DNA from: Dermacentor variabilis
Taxonomy: Eukaryota; Arthropoda; Arachnida; Ixodida; Ixodidae
Assembly (NCBI RefSeq): GCF_050947875.1
Contig: NC_134569.1
Coordinates: 16,717,631 to 16,781,630 of the forward strand
DNA length: 64,000 bases
Direction of reading: 5' to 3'
Made by a program: the position numbers and the translations under genes. Shown one piece after another: positions 42,999 to 52,822 of this stretch. The notes below the pieces were generated by a model. The model ran no database searches. It was not told the origin of the DNA and saw nothing but the letters and a program-made list of their open reading frames with translations. Numbering within the stretch: position 1 is the stretch's first letter; the number at the start of each line of letters is the position of its first letter.

Positions 42999-43466
42999 AT
43001 GGGTGTATTTGACGGCTCCATGGCCTGGTTTTCAGAAACCGTTAAGGATAAGTACAAACTGCTCTGGAAGGCGCACGGTGGAACGATTGGGGATGCTGCA
43101 GAAGCCAGCTACTTGTTCTCGAAGTCAACGGATGCGTCGGACGCGCGAGAAGTTTCTCAGCGTCTCAGAAACCAAGAGCACGTCTTCTTGTGCCCTCGAT
43201 TTATCATCCGCTGCGTTCTTCTTGGAAGTTGCAGCGCGCCTGCCAAGGAACACGTCCTTCAAAGCAAACCTGATGTCCCTCTCGAAAACGCCGAGCAACC
43301 GCAAGTGGAGCAAGAGAACTCGACGCCTATCGCGGGTCCGTCGAAGTCGCCCGAAGCGATGTGCATAACAGACGTGAACTCCGAAGATTTCCGTATTCAT
43401 TTCAAGACAAATATATCCCCTGAGCTACGTGAGAAGCTCCGTGAAGAGCTCCTGAAAGGTGAATGA
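42999..43466 (+). CDS. BRCT-domain protein, possibly RAP1/TERF2IP-like (gene or first exon)
   Basis: A 155-codon frame from an ATG in a strong context (A at -3, G at +4). The frame stays open upstream to 42774, but that part is basic and low in structure. Residues 1-90 fit a BRCT fold: KYKLLWKAHGGTIGDAA (helix 1 plus the Gly-Gly turn), ASYLFSKS, and HVFLCPRFIIRCVLLGSC with EHVL (the C-terminal helix). The tail is acidic with PELREKLREELLKGE at its end. The single N-terminal BRCT and the FII-CV-pattern recall RAP1/TERF2IP, a telomere protein, but its Myb and C-terminal domains are not in this frame. CTGAAAG|GTGAAT at the end is a good splice donor, so this may be exon 1. An AATAAA at 43742 would suit an unspliced gene. 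It is the only stretch in the window with a plausible host domain. Confidence 0.45.
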   Translation: MGVFDGSMAWFSETVKDKYKLLWKAHGGTIGDAAEASYLFSKSTDASDAREVSQRLRNQEHVFLCPRFIIRCVLLGSCSAPAKEHVLQSKPDVPLENAEQPQVEQENSTPIAGPSKSPEAMCITDVNSEDFRIHFKTNISPELREKLREELLKGE

Positions 43467-43741
43467 GGACTGAATGAGAGCGAGAACACGAAGACAGAAA
43501 AAAAAAGAAAGAAAGGTAGGAAGAACCCGGAAGGAGCAGCATTACACCGACAGAAACGATTCGTCGGAAACAGACGACGGCTTCCTTGTATAACGGCTTC
43601 AAGTTGAGATGCCCTCTTATCTCTGTGTTCATAAGTTACTGATATGACCAAGCAAGGTATTTAATTAACGTTAGTAGACTACTTATTCTTGGCAAGCTGG
43701 AAAGTGAGAAGCTGACTTTTTGTGTTAAGAACCTAGATAAA

Positions 43742-43747
43742 AATAAA
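43742..43747 (+). promoter_or_regulatory. AATAAA poly(A) signal candidate
   Basis: It lies 276 bp after the stop of the BRCT ORF, in AT-rich DNA. It would serve only if the ORF is a single-exon gene. Confidence 0.25.
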
Positions 43748-44199
43748 CAATATCTGAGTAATACTAGTGTTGTTTGAATGCATTGCTCACCGCCAATACA
43801 TTGTACGTGTTCCGGGCGATTAGGTGGCTGCGGATGTGGCCACAAGAACCGTTGGTAAAAGCCGGGGGTGTATAATTTACAGACGACTTGCTTGTACCTG
43901 CAGTGTCTGAGATTTACTGGCAGAGGAGAATATTTTGCTGTTGGTAACTTGAATTTCATAAAGAAACAGATCCGCAATTTACGTCGTGACTACGTAGATG
44001 AAGAAGGGTAAGCTAAAAAATTCGAGCAGCACCCATCTCACGATGACTGTCGACAGTAATACGATTTGCATTCAAGCAATGTAGCGACACGACGTATTGC
44101 TGAATACACGTTTGTTTAGAATTTGTAGTTCATTTTAAGAATTACGTTGATTCGGGTATGTGCACATATACTGTTCTCAGGTATCGGTCTACATTGCTG
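43748..44199. other. No recognised feature
   Basis: Unassigned non-coding DNA. Confidence 0.35.
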
Positions 44200-44870
44200 T
44201 GACACTCGCTTGCCAAGGCAGGCCGTGAGCATCACGGCATGGCGAAGACCATACGACGACGACGCAGTGAAGACAATAGAATGAGAAAGTGGCTATGGTG
44301 TTGGGCTGCTAAGGACGAGGTCGCGAGATCGAATCCCGGCCACGGCTGCCGCATTTCGATGGGGGCGAAATGCGAAAACACCCGTTTACTTATATTTAGG
44401 TCACGTTAAAGAACTCCAAGTGGTCCAAATTCCCGGAGTCCCCCACTACGGCGTGTCTCATAACCAGATCGCGGTTTCGGCACGTAAAACCCCATAATTT
44501 AAATTTTTAATTAAATTTTTAGACTGAGAAAGAAGGAGTGACGTTATTGTAAGGACGTAGACCGCATGACGATGACAGCATGTGGAGAGTACGATGGAAA
44601 CAATTGTTAACAACGATGGCGGGACGACGGATTGACGAGAGTCGGAGAGCGAAGTTAGAATGACGAAGATTGAACTACCGCGTCGGCATCGCGACGACAC
44701 TATGTCACTGAATGCATGACGACGACTGTAGATGACGAAGACGGAATTATTATGATGACGTCAGAGCGGTACGAGGACGACGGGATGACGACGATGGCGT
44801 GGCGACGACGGCACCACGAGCATAGGATGACGAAGCTGCAGCGACGACGATGAAACGACGGCACCACAAC
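44200..44870. repeat. Degenerate GACGA/GATGACGAC-rich tract
   Basis: Cryptic simple sequence built from GACGAC, GATGACG and similar words, split by a Ruka SINE at 44290-44524. A related GTCATCGT tract flanks LINE-A on both sides. Confidence 0.7.
44290..44524 (+). mobile_element. Ruka-type SINE, 5'-truncated, 8-bp target duplication
   Basis: It starts in the A box (TGGCTATGGTGTTGGGC), has a perfect B box (GATCGAATC), the ATTTCGATGGGGGCGAAATG body and an ATTTAAATTTTTAATT tail. TGAGAAAG flanks it at 44282-44289 and 44525-44532. Confidence 0.9.
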
Positions 44871-45124
44871 CTAGTGGTCCGAACGATTAGTAGAGGGGCT
44901 AGCCTCTGTACTGGGGCTTTTTTTTTTACCTACAGTTTGTGCAGGCTCGTGCAGACGAGTGTCGGGCAGACGCTAAACTAAAAGCCAATGTACGAGTTTC
45001 CTTCCAGCAATAAATCTGTACAAACTGCAGTTAAATGCACCGCGAAAGCGCAGCGCACTAAGACAACTTCTCTATGCAGATAATAGCGATCGGAGTCTGA
45101 AACACCCTACGCTATCCGTGAGTG
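44871..45124. other. No recognised feature
   Basis: Unassigned; includes a T9 run at 44921. Confidence 0.35.
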
Positions 45125-45156
45125 ATATATATATATATATATAATATATATATATA

Positions 45157-45230
<74 letters not shown>
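45125..45230. repeat. (AT)n then (GT)n microsatellite
   Basis: AT repeats to about 45156, then about 36 GT units. Confidence 0.97.
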
Positions 45231-45231
<1 letters not shown>

Positions 45232-45239
<8 letters not shown>

Positions 45240-46195
45240 CAGAGATGCTAACCAGATAGGAGTCCGGTTGGCTACCTTGTGCGGGGGAAGGGAGAAGGGG
45301 AATAGAATGAAGGGAGATAGAAAGAGAGAGAGGGAATGGGAGAGATAGATGTGCACAGACAACAGATAGCACTACGGAGTCAAAGGCGCTCGCAGAAGCC
45401 AGGCGTGTTTTCAAAAAGCACAAAACTGCCTTCAATGCCTCTTGAGCCGATGGTCGGTGGGGACGGTGTTCTAGCGTTGTCTATTCACTCAGAGGACGAC
45501 TATCTAGTTTCCTGAATGCGTTGGACACAGATTATCTTCGTGATTCAAATTGAGGGCAGTGGCACAATAAGTGGTCAATGTCAATGTTCTCCTCGCAGCC
45601 GCAGACATCACATGCAGGACTGTCAGTCATTACAGTTAGTGCTGGACAAGCTTTTGTGGCGCTAATTGCCAACCACAACCGACGCAGAAGAGACGCTTCG
45701 CGTCGGTGCAGTCCGGCCGGAGGTTCGAGTCGCAGCGAAGGTTTTAGTCTGTGCTGTGTGGCGCACCTTGTATGCGCGGTATTCCATTAAAGTTTGAGTG
45801 CCGGAATGCGAAGCTGTCTCGCAGAGTCTGTCCTTGAGAGAGGAATTGGGTCACAGAGGTATTCTAAGTATGACGTCCGAGCTGCCTTATCTGTCATCAT
45901 TTCCAATGATACCGCAATGCCCTGGTATCCATTGAAAAGAGATATACGCGTAATGGACTTTTTTTCTCTCAAGTGATGGCTATGTTCCTCGATTTCACAC
46001 ATCAGTTTACCGCGCGTTCCATGTCGGAAAAACGACTGGAAACGTTGTAAGGCCGGTTTAAAATCGTCGAAGACTGCCAATTTTCCCAGACTCCCTGCAC
46101 TGGTCACATGAAGCGCACCGCGGAGCACCGCGAGCTCTGCAGCAGTATACGTAGTGATGTGGAAAGTCTTGAACTTTGTTGATATAACTACAGCG
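45232..46195 (-). mobile_element. LINE-J: RNase H and 3' end of a LINE
   Basis: Reading leftward: HITTYTAAELAVLRGALHV (RNase H catalytic Glu), KLAVFDDFKPALQRF (where a DSKAAL-like motif is expected) and RISLFNGYQGIAVSLEMMTD (decayed IPGHCGI region). A cysteine finger (CDVCGCEENIDIDHLLCHC) and a Pro/Ser-rich tail follow. The 3' end is AAGGTAGCCAACCGGACTCC then the GT array. The same tail, in plus orientation, is at 52737-52822. RT is absent. Confidence 0.68.
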
Positions 46196-46436
46196 CTATC
46201 AAAAATAGTTGGTGTAGTTCAGCAATTGGTATATACGTGTGTGCAGTAACTGTATTTCTCGTACAAGAGGGCTAAAATAAGTTTGAGCTCAGATAAAGTT
46301 AAGTCCGACTTTTTTCTTTATTTATGGGACGGATGGACGGACGCACGGATGGGCGGATTGATTGATTGATTGATTGATCTAAAGTGGCTGAAGTAAGCAA
46401 AGAATGCTAATCGCAGTAGTAGCAGTATCTTGGTCT
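46196..46436. other. No gene; short GGAC and GATT repeats
   Basis: 46325-46380 contains GGACGGAC-type and (ATTG)n words. Confidence 0.5.
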
Positions 46437-46526
46437 GGCTTTGCCACATTGATGTTGCGTAGTGTGACAGAGTCATGACAAAGAAGGCTTTGCCACATTG
46501 ATGTTGCGTAGTGTGACAGAGTCATG
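46437..46526. repeat. 49-bp tandem duplication
   Basis: GGCTTTGCCACATTGATGTT and the next 21 bases recur exactly 49 bp later (46486), with an 8-base spacer ACAAAGAA. Confidence 0.93.
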
Positions 46527-46789
46527 CGAACAGGGATAGGCTAATTTGGGCAGGTCATAAGAGTCGGGAATCAGAAATACAGTAATGAGAGAGGAAGAAT
46601 CAGCAATCGTATTAGGTTGACCCTAAAGCTGAGGTGTGCCACGACAGGCAATTTAGACAAACAAATAAAGAAATGTCCACGTAAGTCCACAGTTGACTAG
46701 CTGACAAACTATTCTAAATGCGACTGACTTTATTTCCGCTGTCCTTGACTATAGACGTATTGTGTATGTAAATGTTATTGCCACTCGTT

Positions 46790-47052
46790 GCTACTACTTG
46801 TTGTTCCAGCACGTCTATGCCATCTTCGTCATTGTGTCGTCGTCGCGGAGTCGTCGTAACGTAATCGTTTTCATGCCGTCATCGTCATGCCGCCGTGGTC
46901 GCTCCATTATCGTCGTTGCAGCTTCGTCACACCGTTGTCGTAACGCATGTGTCGTCACGCAGCTTTCGTGATACAGTCGCCATGTCATCGTCGTCATACG
47001 CTTGTCGCCATCCTATTGTTCTCATGCCGTCATCGTTATACTTTCATCGTTA
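46790..47052. repeat. GTCATCGT-rich degenerate tract, left flank of LINE-A
   Basis: Words such as GTCGTCG, CATGCCGTCATCG. A matching tract at 51259-51420 flanks the other end of LINE-A, so the LINE inserted into one simple-sequence tract. Confidence 0.65.
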
Positions 47053-47439
47053 TACTTATTTATTTATTTATTTTCGATGCCCTCAATCGCCGAGTCATTG
47101 CAGAGGGGAGAGGGCGACAACATATAAACAAAGAAAAGAACAGAATGAAACGTGCAGCGTTATACAGTATTAGCGACAAATTGTAAAAGTAAAATAAAAT
47201 ATAACAGAATGGTACTAAAATAAATACAACTGAACTGGACAGAAATAAACACAGCATGTTATACAATGCTAGTGGCAAGTATGAGCGTAAGAGAAATTTG
47301 GGAAAGGGAGAAAAGAAAGCAGGAGAAAGAAAAAAAGCGTTAAAAAGCAAGAGAAATTGCAGGCATCGCGACACATGTAAAAAGAAAAAGAAAGGAGTGG
47401 GGAGGAGAGATACACGAGATGATTAAGCAGGGCTATCAC

Positions 47440-50150
47440 AATGAAGGTGCGCAGATAAAGAATGGAAAAAAAGAGAATGCTCTGAAATGGAAACAATACC
47501 GCCAGGTAAGTGGTTCGAATCGTTTGATGTGTGCGGTATAAAGAAAAAATAGAACGTGTTTGTGTTACAAAAAATGACTTTAACTTAGTGCTTATGGTCA
47601 AACCGTGATGAGCGATAAGTGGGTGGCGTGATAAGCTGGGTACGTAGTGATCAATGATGGAAGACCTTGTAAATGAAGCAAAGGCGGAAATACTTACGAT
47701 GCAGTGACAGAAATGGCAGTGATAGAGATTGTTTCATTGCTGTTACACTTGTTGTACGATGGTAATTAGAAAGAATGAAACGCGCGGCGTTATTTTGAAT
47801 TAATTCTAGAGACCTAACTAAATTTGCGTGACGAGGGTTACAGATTGCAGCGGCGTATTCTGACTTCGAGCGCACAAGAGTTTTGTATAGAAGAATTTCG
47901 AGGGGAGGTGGGGCTTTATTGTACTCACGTCGTAGGTATCCTAATGTGCGGTTAGCATTGTTACTGATCATATTATTATGAGTATTCCATGTTATATTGT
48001 AGGTAATAGCAAACCCCAAGTACCGGTATGATGATACATGGTCAAGTTCGATGTCACCTAGTTTGTACGTTGAGGAGCTATCGTACTGCCAAGAAACAGC
48101 CATTAGTTGGCATTTTTAGGTTTTAAATTCATTAGCCAGTTATCGCACCAACTTGCAATGTTATTTAAATTTGCCTGCAAGATATTTTCATCGTCATCGT
48201 TACGGATTTCCCTGTAAAGTACACAGTCGTCGGCATACAAATGCGCAGAAGAAACGCAGTTAGGCAAATCGTGAATATATATTAAAAACAGAAGTGGGCC
48301 TAAAACTGAACCCTGTGGTACTCCCAATGTTACATTTATTTCAGGTGAGTTATCACCATTAATTGTGACGTACTGTAGGCAGTTTGTTAGAAGGCATTCG
48401 AGCCAAGACAGTATGTTACAGTCGAGATTGAGCGAGGAGAGTTTAAACATTAGTAAGGCGTGATTAACTTTCTCAAAGGCCTTCGCAAAGTCCAAAAACA
48501 ATGCAGTCCATCTTGGAGTGTTTGTCAAGTAAAGTATGCAGATGATGAGTGAACAGAACTAACTGGGTTTCACGGGAAAGTGCACGCTGAAAACCATGTT
48601 GGGCGGATGCGAAGAATGAATTAGATTCTAAAAGTTTAGCTATATGCGAGTACAATACATGTTCCATAACTTCACACGGAATGCTTGTTAATGAAATGGG
48701 CGGGTAGTTGAGAGCGCAGGGTTTATCGCCATACTTATGTATTGAAACCACCTTAGCGATTTTGCAATGGAGCCGCAAAATTTCTTGGTCAAGAGAGTGC
48801 TGAATGATCTCGTGCAAAAAGAGAGAAGAATATGCGCATGCCTGTTTGAGAAACTTTGAGTTAATGTTGCCAGTGCCATATGATGAGGATGTTTTTGAGG
48901 AATTAATTAAATTCACAATTCCAGCTGATTCAAAAATTACAGCAAACATTGGGTAATATTCGCTGCACAGCGTGTCAGAACTGTGTCAGCAGGCACGGCG
49001 GTGTTTCCCGAGAAATTGGCGGAAGGAATATTGCTAAACAAAAGTGCACATTCAGTTGCTGGTAGCGGCTCACCAGACTCATTGTCGATTGAAAGTTCGG
49101 TACTTTTGTTAGAATTGATTACGTTCCAAAATTGCTTTGAGTTCCTTGATAAGAGCTCAGGTAATGTATGGTTATGAAAATGATTAGCAGTATATACAGC
49201 TTCCGTATACTCTGCTTCTGCATTGTGATACGCTTCCCAGCGGTCCGAAGTGTTTTGCAACTTGGCCATGCAGAAAAGACGTTTATTTTTATTACAAAAA
49301 CGTTTCAGATTCATATCATACCGTGCCGTTTTTTTTTGTTGCGTCGTACACGCCGAAGGGGCACATGCGCTGCAGTGAGATCAGAGACTAGGTTTCTGAA
49401 GAAATCCCAGTTCTCTTGTACACTACGCTTATCAAAATGGGAACAAAAAGTATCTAAGTACTGAAACATTTCATGGTTAATAGCGACAAAATCTGCCTTG
49501 CTATAGTTAAACGTGAAAATGACATAGTAATATCGAAATGTAGCAACAAATGGTCACTCAGGCCAGGAAGATAGGTAATTGGTGATATGAGGTCAGAGTG
49601 GGTTGTCAAAACCAAGTCTCGGGTATTAGCTGATTCATTAGTTATTCTGGTAGGTTTGGTTACAACCTGCGTGAAGTTAAAACAATCGCACAAATCCAAG
49701 AAATGTTGAGATTGCGCTGAAAATGGGTGGAGCAAAGGAACACCAGTCTGCGAGCTAGTGTTAGGAAAATTCAGATCGCCAAAAAGCAAAATAGGCGACG
49801 AACGGTACCGGGTTACGACAGAGCCGAGAAAGTCATGCAATTCATCGGCGAATGAGGACGCATAGTTTGGAGGGCGATAGCATGCGCCTAGAATAGTCGT
49901 TGTGTGTTTACTTGCTATTACTACTCATGCCGTTCCTAGACCGGACGCAACTTTTACTTGAAAGGAAGGAATTGTTTGAGAATAGGCTATCGACACACCA
50001 CCACCCTGCCTAGCTTCCCTATAGCAGCGATACACGTCATAAGTGATATCAGTCTGAAAAATTTCTGTACTTTCCACACTTGACTTGAGCTATGTTTCAG
50101 TTAGCATGATTAAATTTACATTCATCGAGGGAACAACAGAGTTTAGCCGA
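47440..50150 (-). pseudogene. LINE-A ORF2: APE endonuclease and reverse transcriptase
   Basis: Endonuclease: YREARQGGGVSIAYS, ILGACYRPPNYASSF, PILLFGDLNFPN (GDxN motif) and LPGLSDHLLLHFDI (catalytic SDH). The linker around 49500 carries a 24-bp net deletion relative to the 5' fragment at 51175. RT: NINSKFLKQACAYSSLFLHE, QHGFQRALSRETQLV, FLDFAKAFEKVNHALL (first Asp), LGVPQGSVLGPLLFLIYIHD and SAHLYADDCVLYREI (catalytic YADD, about 48235). The thumb is SSYRYLGFAITYNITWNTHN. Frameshifts near 49470, 48930, 48500, 48103 and 47650 break it. Confidence 0.82.
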
Positions 50151-50249
50151 TTCCGGTGTTTCATGACGCTTCTTATTCTTACGTTGGAAAAAAGAACAGG
50201 AAGGTTAAAAAGTACAGAAAGGTGATTACCCCTACCCCCTGCTGATTGT

Positions 50250-51151
50250 TACTTGTGAGAATGTTTGGAATGAGCAGAATGCGCATTATTGTTGGGGCTG
50301 CGAGTGCTAGTAGCGGGTTAATTGGTACTATCAGACGGCTTATCTTGAACGATACTATCATTAGAAACGGCAGCTTTTTCTCATCTGTTTCCTTCGTCTG
50401 CATGCTATCACTTGCGCTGTCATACAAGTAACAGGTGTTACTTACATACAACTTATGCCGAACCGTGAAGCTTGGCGATTCGGGCAATGAATTTGCAAAC
50501 TCAAACAGCTTTTTCCGGGCAAGTCTTGTGGATAGTGAAAAATCTTCGGTAACGGTAACATTACTACATTTTAGCTTTGACCGCTGTGAAAGGACTTGTT
50601 ACCGGGACTTAAAACGACTAAATTTGACTATAACGGGTCGGCAGCTACTTTCTTGGTACCTACCGCCCAATTGGCGCGCACGTTAAATTATATCGTGGGT
50701 TAGATTCGGGTCGATATGCTGCATCACTAGGCTTACAATATTTTTCTCAGTTTGTGCCCATGATTCCTTGCTGTCCGGAACACCGTGAAAAATGAGCTTA
50801 TCACGACGAGTCGTGCCTTCGGTGTCGTCAAGGCGTGAGCAGGTGACATCGCCTTTGCGTTCTATGCCGTTCACTGCCTCATTTGCGAGATTGAACCTTT
50901 TCTTAATCTCGTCAATTTTTTTCACATTTGGCCTCAGCTTTCAATATACGCACGTTCAATGAAAAAAAATTTTCTTCAAACGATTTCTGTGCTGTTGCGA
51001 CATTGGCTGCAATTTCAGCTTGACCCTGAGACAACCTACTCGTCTCAGCCTTTAGTTCTTTTAATATTGTTCGCACTTCGTTTTGCCACTCAACAGGGCC
51101 GGGGTTGCTTTCGACATCCTCACAACACAACAGTTTGCCACATACATGAAG
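50250..51151 (-). pseudogene. LINE-A ORF1 (RNA-binding protein) with N-terminal 2A
   Basis: After a TAA the frame reads LHVCGKLLCCEDVESNPGP (2A), then EWQNEVRTILKELKAETSRL, a heptad-like Leu/Ala segment suited to a coiled coil. IDEIKKRFNLANEAVNGIE and a TTRRDKLIFHGVPDSKESW block follow, the LENRSRRNNLVIxG-type start of an ORF1 RRM. RPVIVKFSRFKSR further on is the usual C-terminal landmark. Frameshifts lie near 50920 and 50690. No ATG is in frame upstream of the 2A, so the start is either lost to an indel or non-AUG. The protein would bind and chaperone element RNA. Confidence 0.7.
51095..51118 (-). other. 2A ribosome-skipping motif DVESNPGP (intact)
   Basis: It fits D(V/I)ExNPGP exactly and is preceded by the Leu-rich GKLLCC typical of 2A upstream context. 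At such motifs ribosomes skip the Gly-Pro bond, releasing a short leader from ORF1. 2A-like motifs are established in APE-type LINEs of trypanosomes, sea urchins and molluscs. Confidence 0.8.
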
Positions 51152-51258
51152 ATATTCATCATATGCGTTACATAGTTAATAGCGACAAAATCTGCCTTGC
51201 TATAGTCCCGGATATATTTGTGTTCCTTAGTTCCAAGCGAAAATGACATAGTAATATC

Positions 51259-52736
51259 ACTATAATTATTTCATAATCGTCATATCATCGTCATCAGGCC
51301 GTCATTGTCATAACGCCTTCGTCGTTCTATCGATGTCGTTCATTCGTCGTTGTTCCATTGTCTTCACTGTCGCGTCGTTTCCATGTCGTTATGCTCATGG
51401 CCGACCTTGGCAAGTGAGTGTCATAGCAAAGGGGGTCATTACCGAAGAGAGTGTATGTCGAATGTAGCCGAAGTTAGAAGCCGAAGAATTACCGCTACAG
51501 CGGCTACACTGATTATAAACAAACTTGTAATCAGCGATATTGTGTGTCGCTGCATTGCTTGAATGCTAATCGCATTACCGTCGACAGTCATAATTAGATG
51601 GGTTCTGTCTGAATCTTTTTGTGTAAGCCGAATCTTGAATACTAGGAGGAATGTGAACGAAGGTTCAAGCGCAAAGCTTTAACATACGTGCCCCTTCAAG
51701 CGTTTACAGTGATAGGCTCAACCTTAACGTTATCTTAAACACGACGAACTTGGCAGGGCGGCAACAACGACGGCCTGCTCTGATGTAACCATGTATAAGT
51801 TTATTACCTGGAGTTTTTCGAGTTCATAACAAACATATGCAGCACATCCTAAAGGCTAGTGCGAATTCGTTCTCGCCGGCCCCCCGCATGTGACGTCGTA
51901 AACCTCGCGCCTCGCACAGACCTCCCATAAAACGCGCCTCGCGACATGTTTCTGCGATCACTGTGAACGCAACTACACGGGGTTCTAGTAGTATGCTTAT
52001 TGAACTGTTATACTGTAAGGAAGGGGAAAGAAGTAGGCACAGGCCATACTGTAACAGTAGTTTGGGTAGCTGACAGCTGAACAGCGGCTATCAGATGGGC
52101 AGGGGTTACGGAATTACACGACCGGGGGAGAGGAGGAGATGAGGAAAGGTCATTCTATGGACGAGGTTTGTCAGCCTTTTCGACGCAGTTGAACGGTTCG
52201 ACACAGCACATGGCACGCCGTCACCGAATTCAGTCACCCGGTTTCAAGCGCACTCACCCGTCGCGAACCAAGCATGCCTATAGTACGTCATACTATGTGC
52301 CCACACGCTCCTCACGAATGATGCACCCATGACGCAAAGACACCTCCACGATAGCTCGACATCGATTTCTTCGGCTCACGCGCTTCGATTGTTGCACCGA
52401 TGTGAAGTGTCGCTCGATAGTCGTCTGAGCACAGACATCGATCTTGTCTCTCCGTGGTCTGTTCCTCTCCTTTTATCGTCTGAGACGTCCGCTGGAAGTA
52501 ATTGGGGGCCAGTTCTAATAATACTACACCGTCTCCCGTCGCCGTCTTCATTTATTCGTCAATCTTTCATATTTCAGGCTAATACCGCCAGCTTATTCGC
52601 GCTCGAGTCTCGCAAGGAAACGACACGCAATCATTAGGTTAGGTTAGGAGAATTGTAAAGGAGACGTGGGCGAGTCAGACAGGCTGCAGACAGGACTATT
52701 ACTGCGTGCCCTTCCTGATTAAAAAAGTCCCCCCTT
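51259..52736. other. GTCATCGT tract to 51420, then unassigned
   Basis: No domain-bearing frame. TTAGG occurs three times in a row at 52636-52650. TGTTATACTGTAAGGAAGGG near 52006 resembles an LTR start, but no partner end was found. Confidence 0.35.
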
Positions 52737-52822
52737 TCCTTCACCACAGTGTAGGGTAGCAAACCGGACGCTCGTCTGGTTGGTCTCCCTGCCTCCCCCT
52801 TTCTCTCTCTCTCTCTCTTTGA
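52737..52822 (+). mobile_element. Bare 3' tail of a LINE-J-type element
   Basis: AGTGTAGGGTAGCAAACCGG and CTCGTCTGGTTGGTCTCCCT, then (CT)n, match the 3' end of LINE-J. It is an extreme 5' truncation. Confidence 0.65.

Larger units (their letters stand above)
47053..51258 (-). mobile_element. LINE-A: CR1/L2-group LINE with two ORFs and a 2A motif
   Basis: About 4.2 kb. Reading leftward: a chimeric 5' end (51258-51175), ORF1 (51151 to about 50250), ORF2 with APE endonuclease and RT (about 50150-47440), and a 3' untranslated region ending GGGCATCGAAAATAAATAAA. Both flanks are the same GTCATCGT tract, which fixes the ends. Frameshifts are scattered, but most landmarks survive. Confidence 0.82.

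Noticed and set aside
43496..43515. A-rich run as the poly(A) tail of a processed pseudogene after the BRCT ORF
   Set aside because: It is interrupted (AAAAAAAAAGAAAGAAAGG), lies only about 30 bp after the stop and has no AATAAA before it; a target duplication is not seen.
51095..51118. 2A motif as evidence of an integrated RNA virus
   Set aside because: The surrounding frame is a LINE ORF1 followed by APE endonuclease and RT; 2A motifs are known in such LINEs.
52006..52620. LTR beginning TGTTATACTG
   Set aside because: No matching CA end, TATA/poly(A) pair or target duplication was found.
52636..52650. Three TTAGG units (the common arthropod telomere repeat)
   Set aside because: Only three units; too few to argue for an interstitial telomere site.
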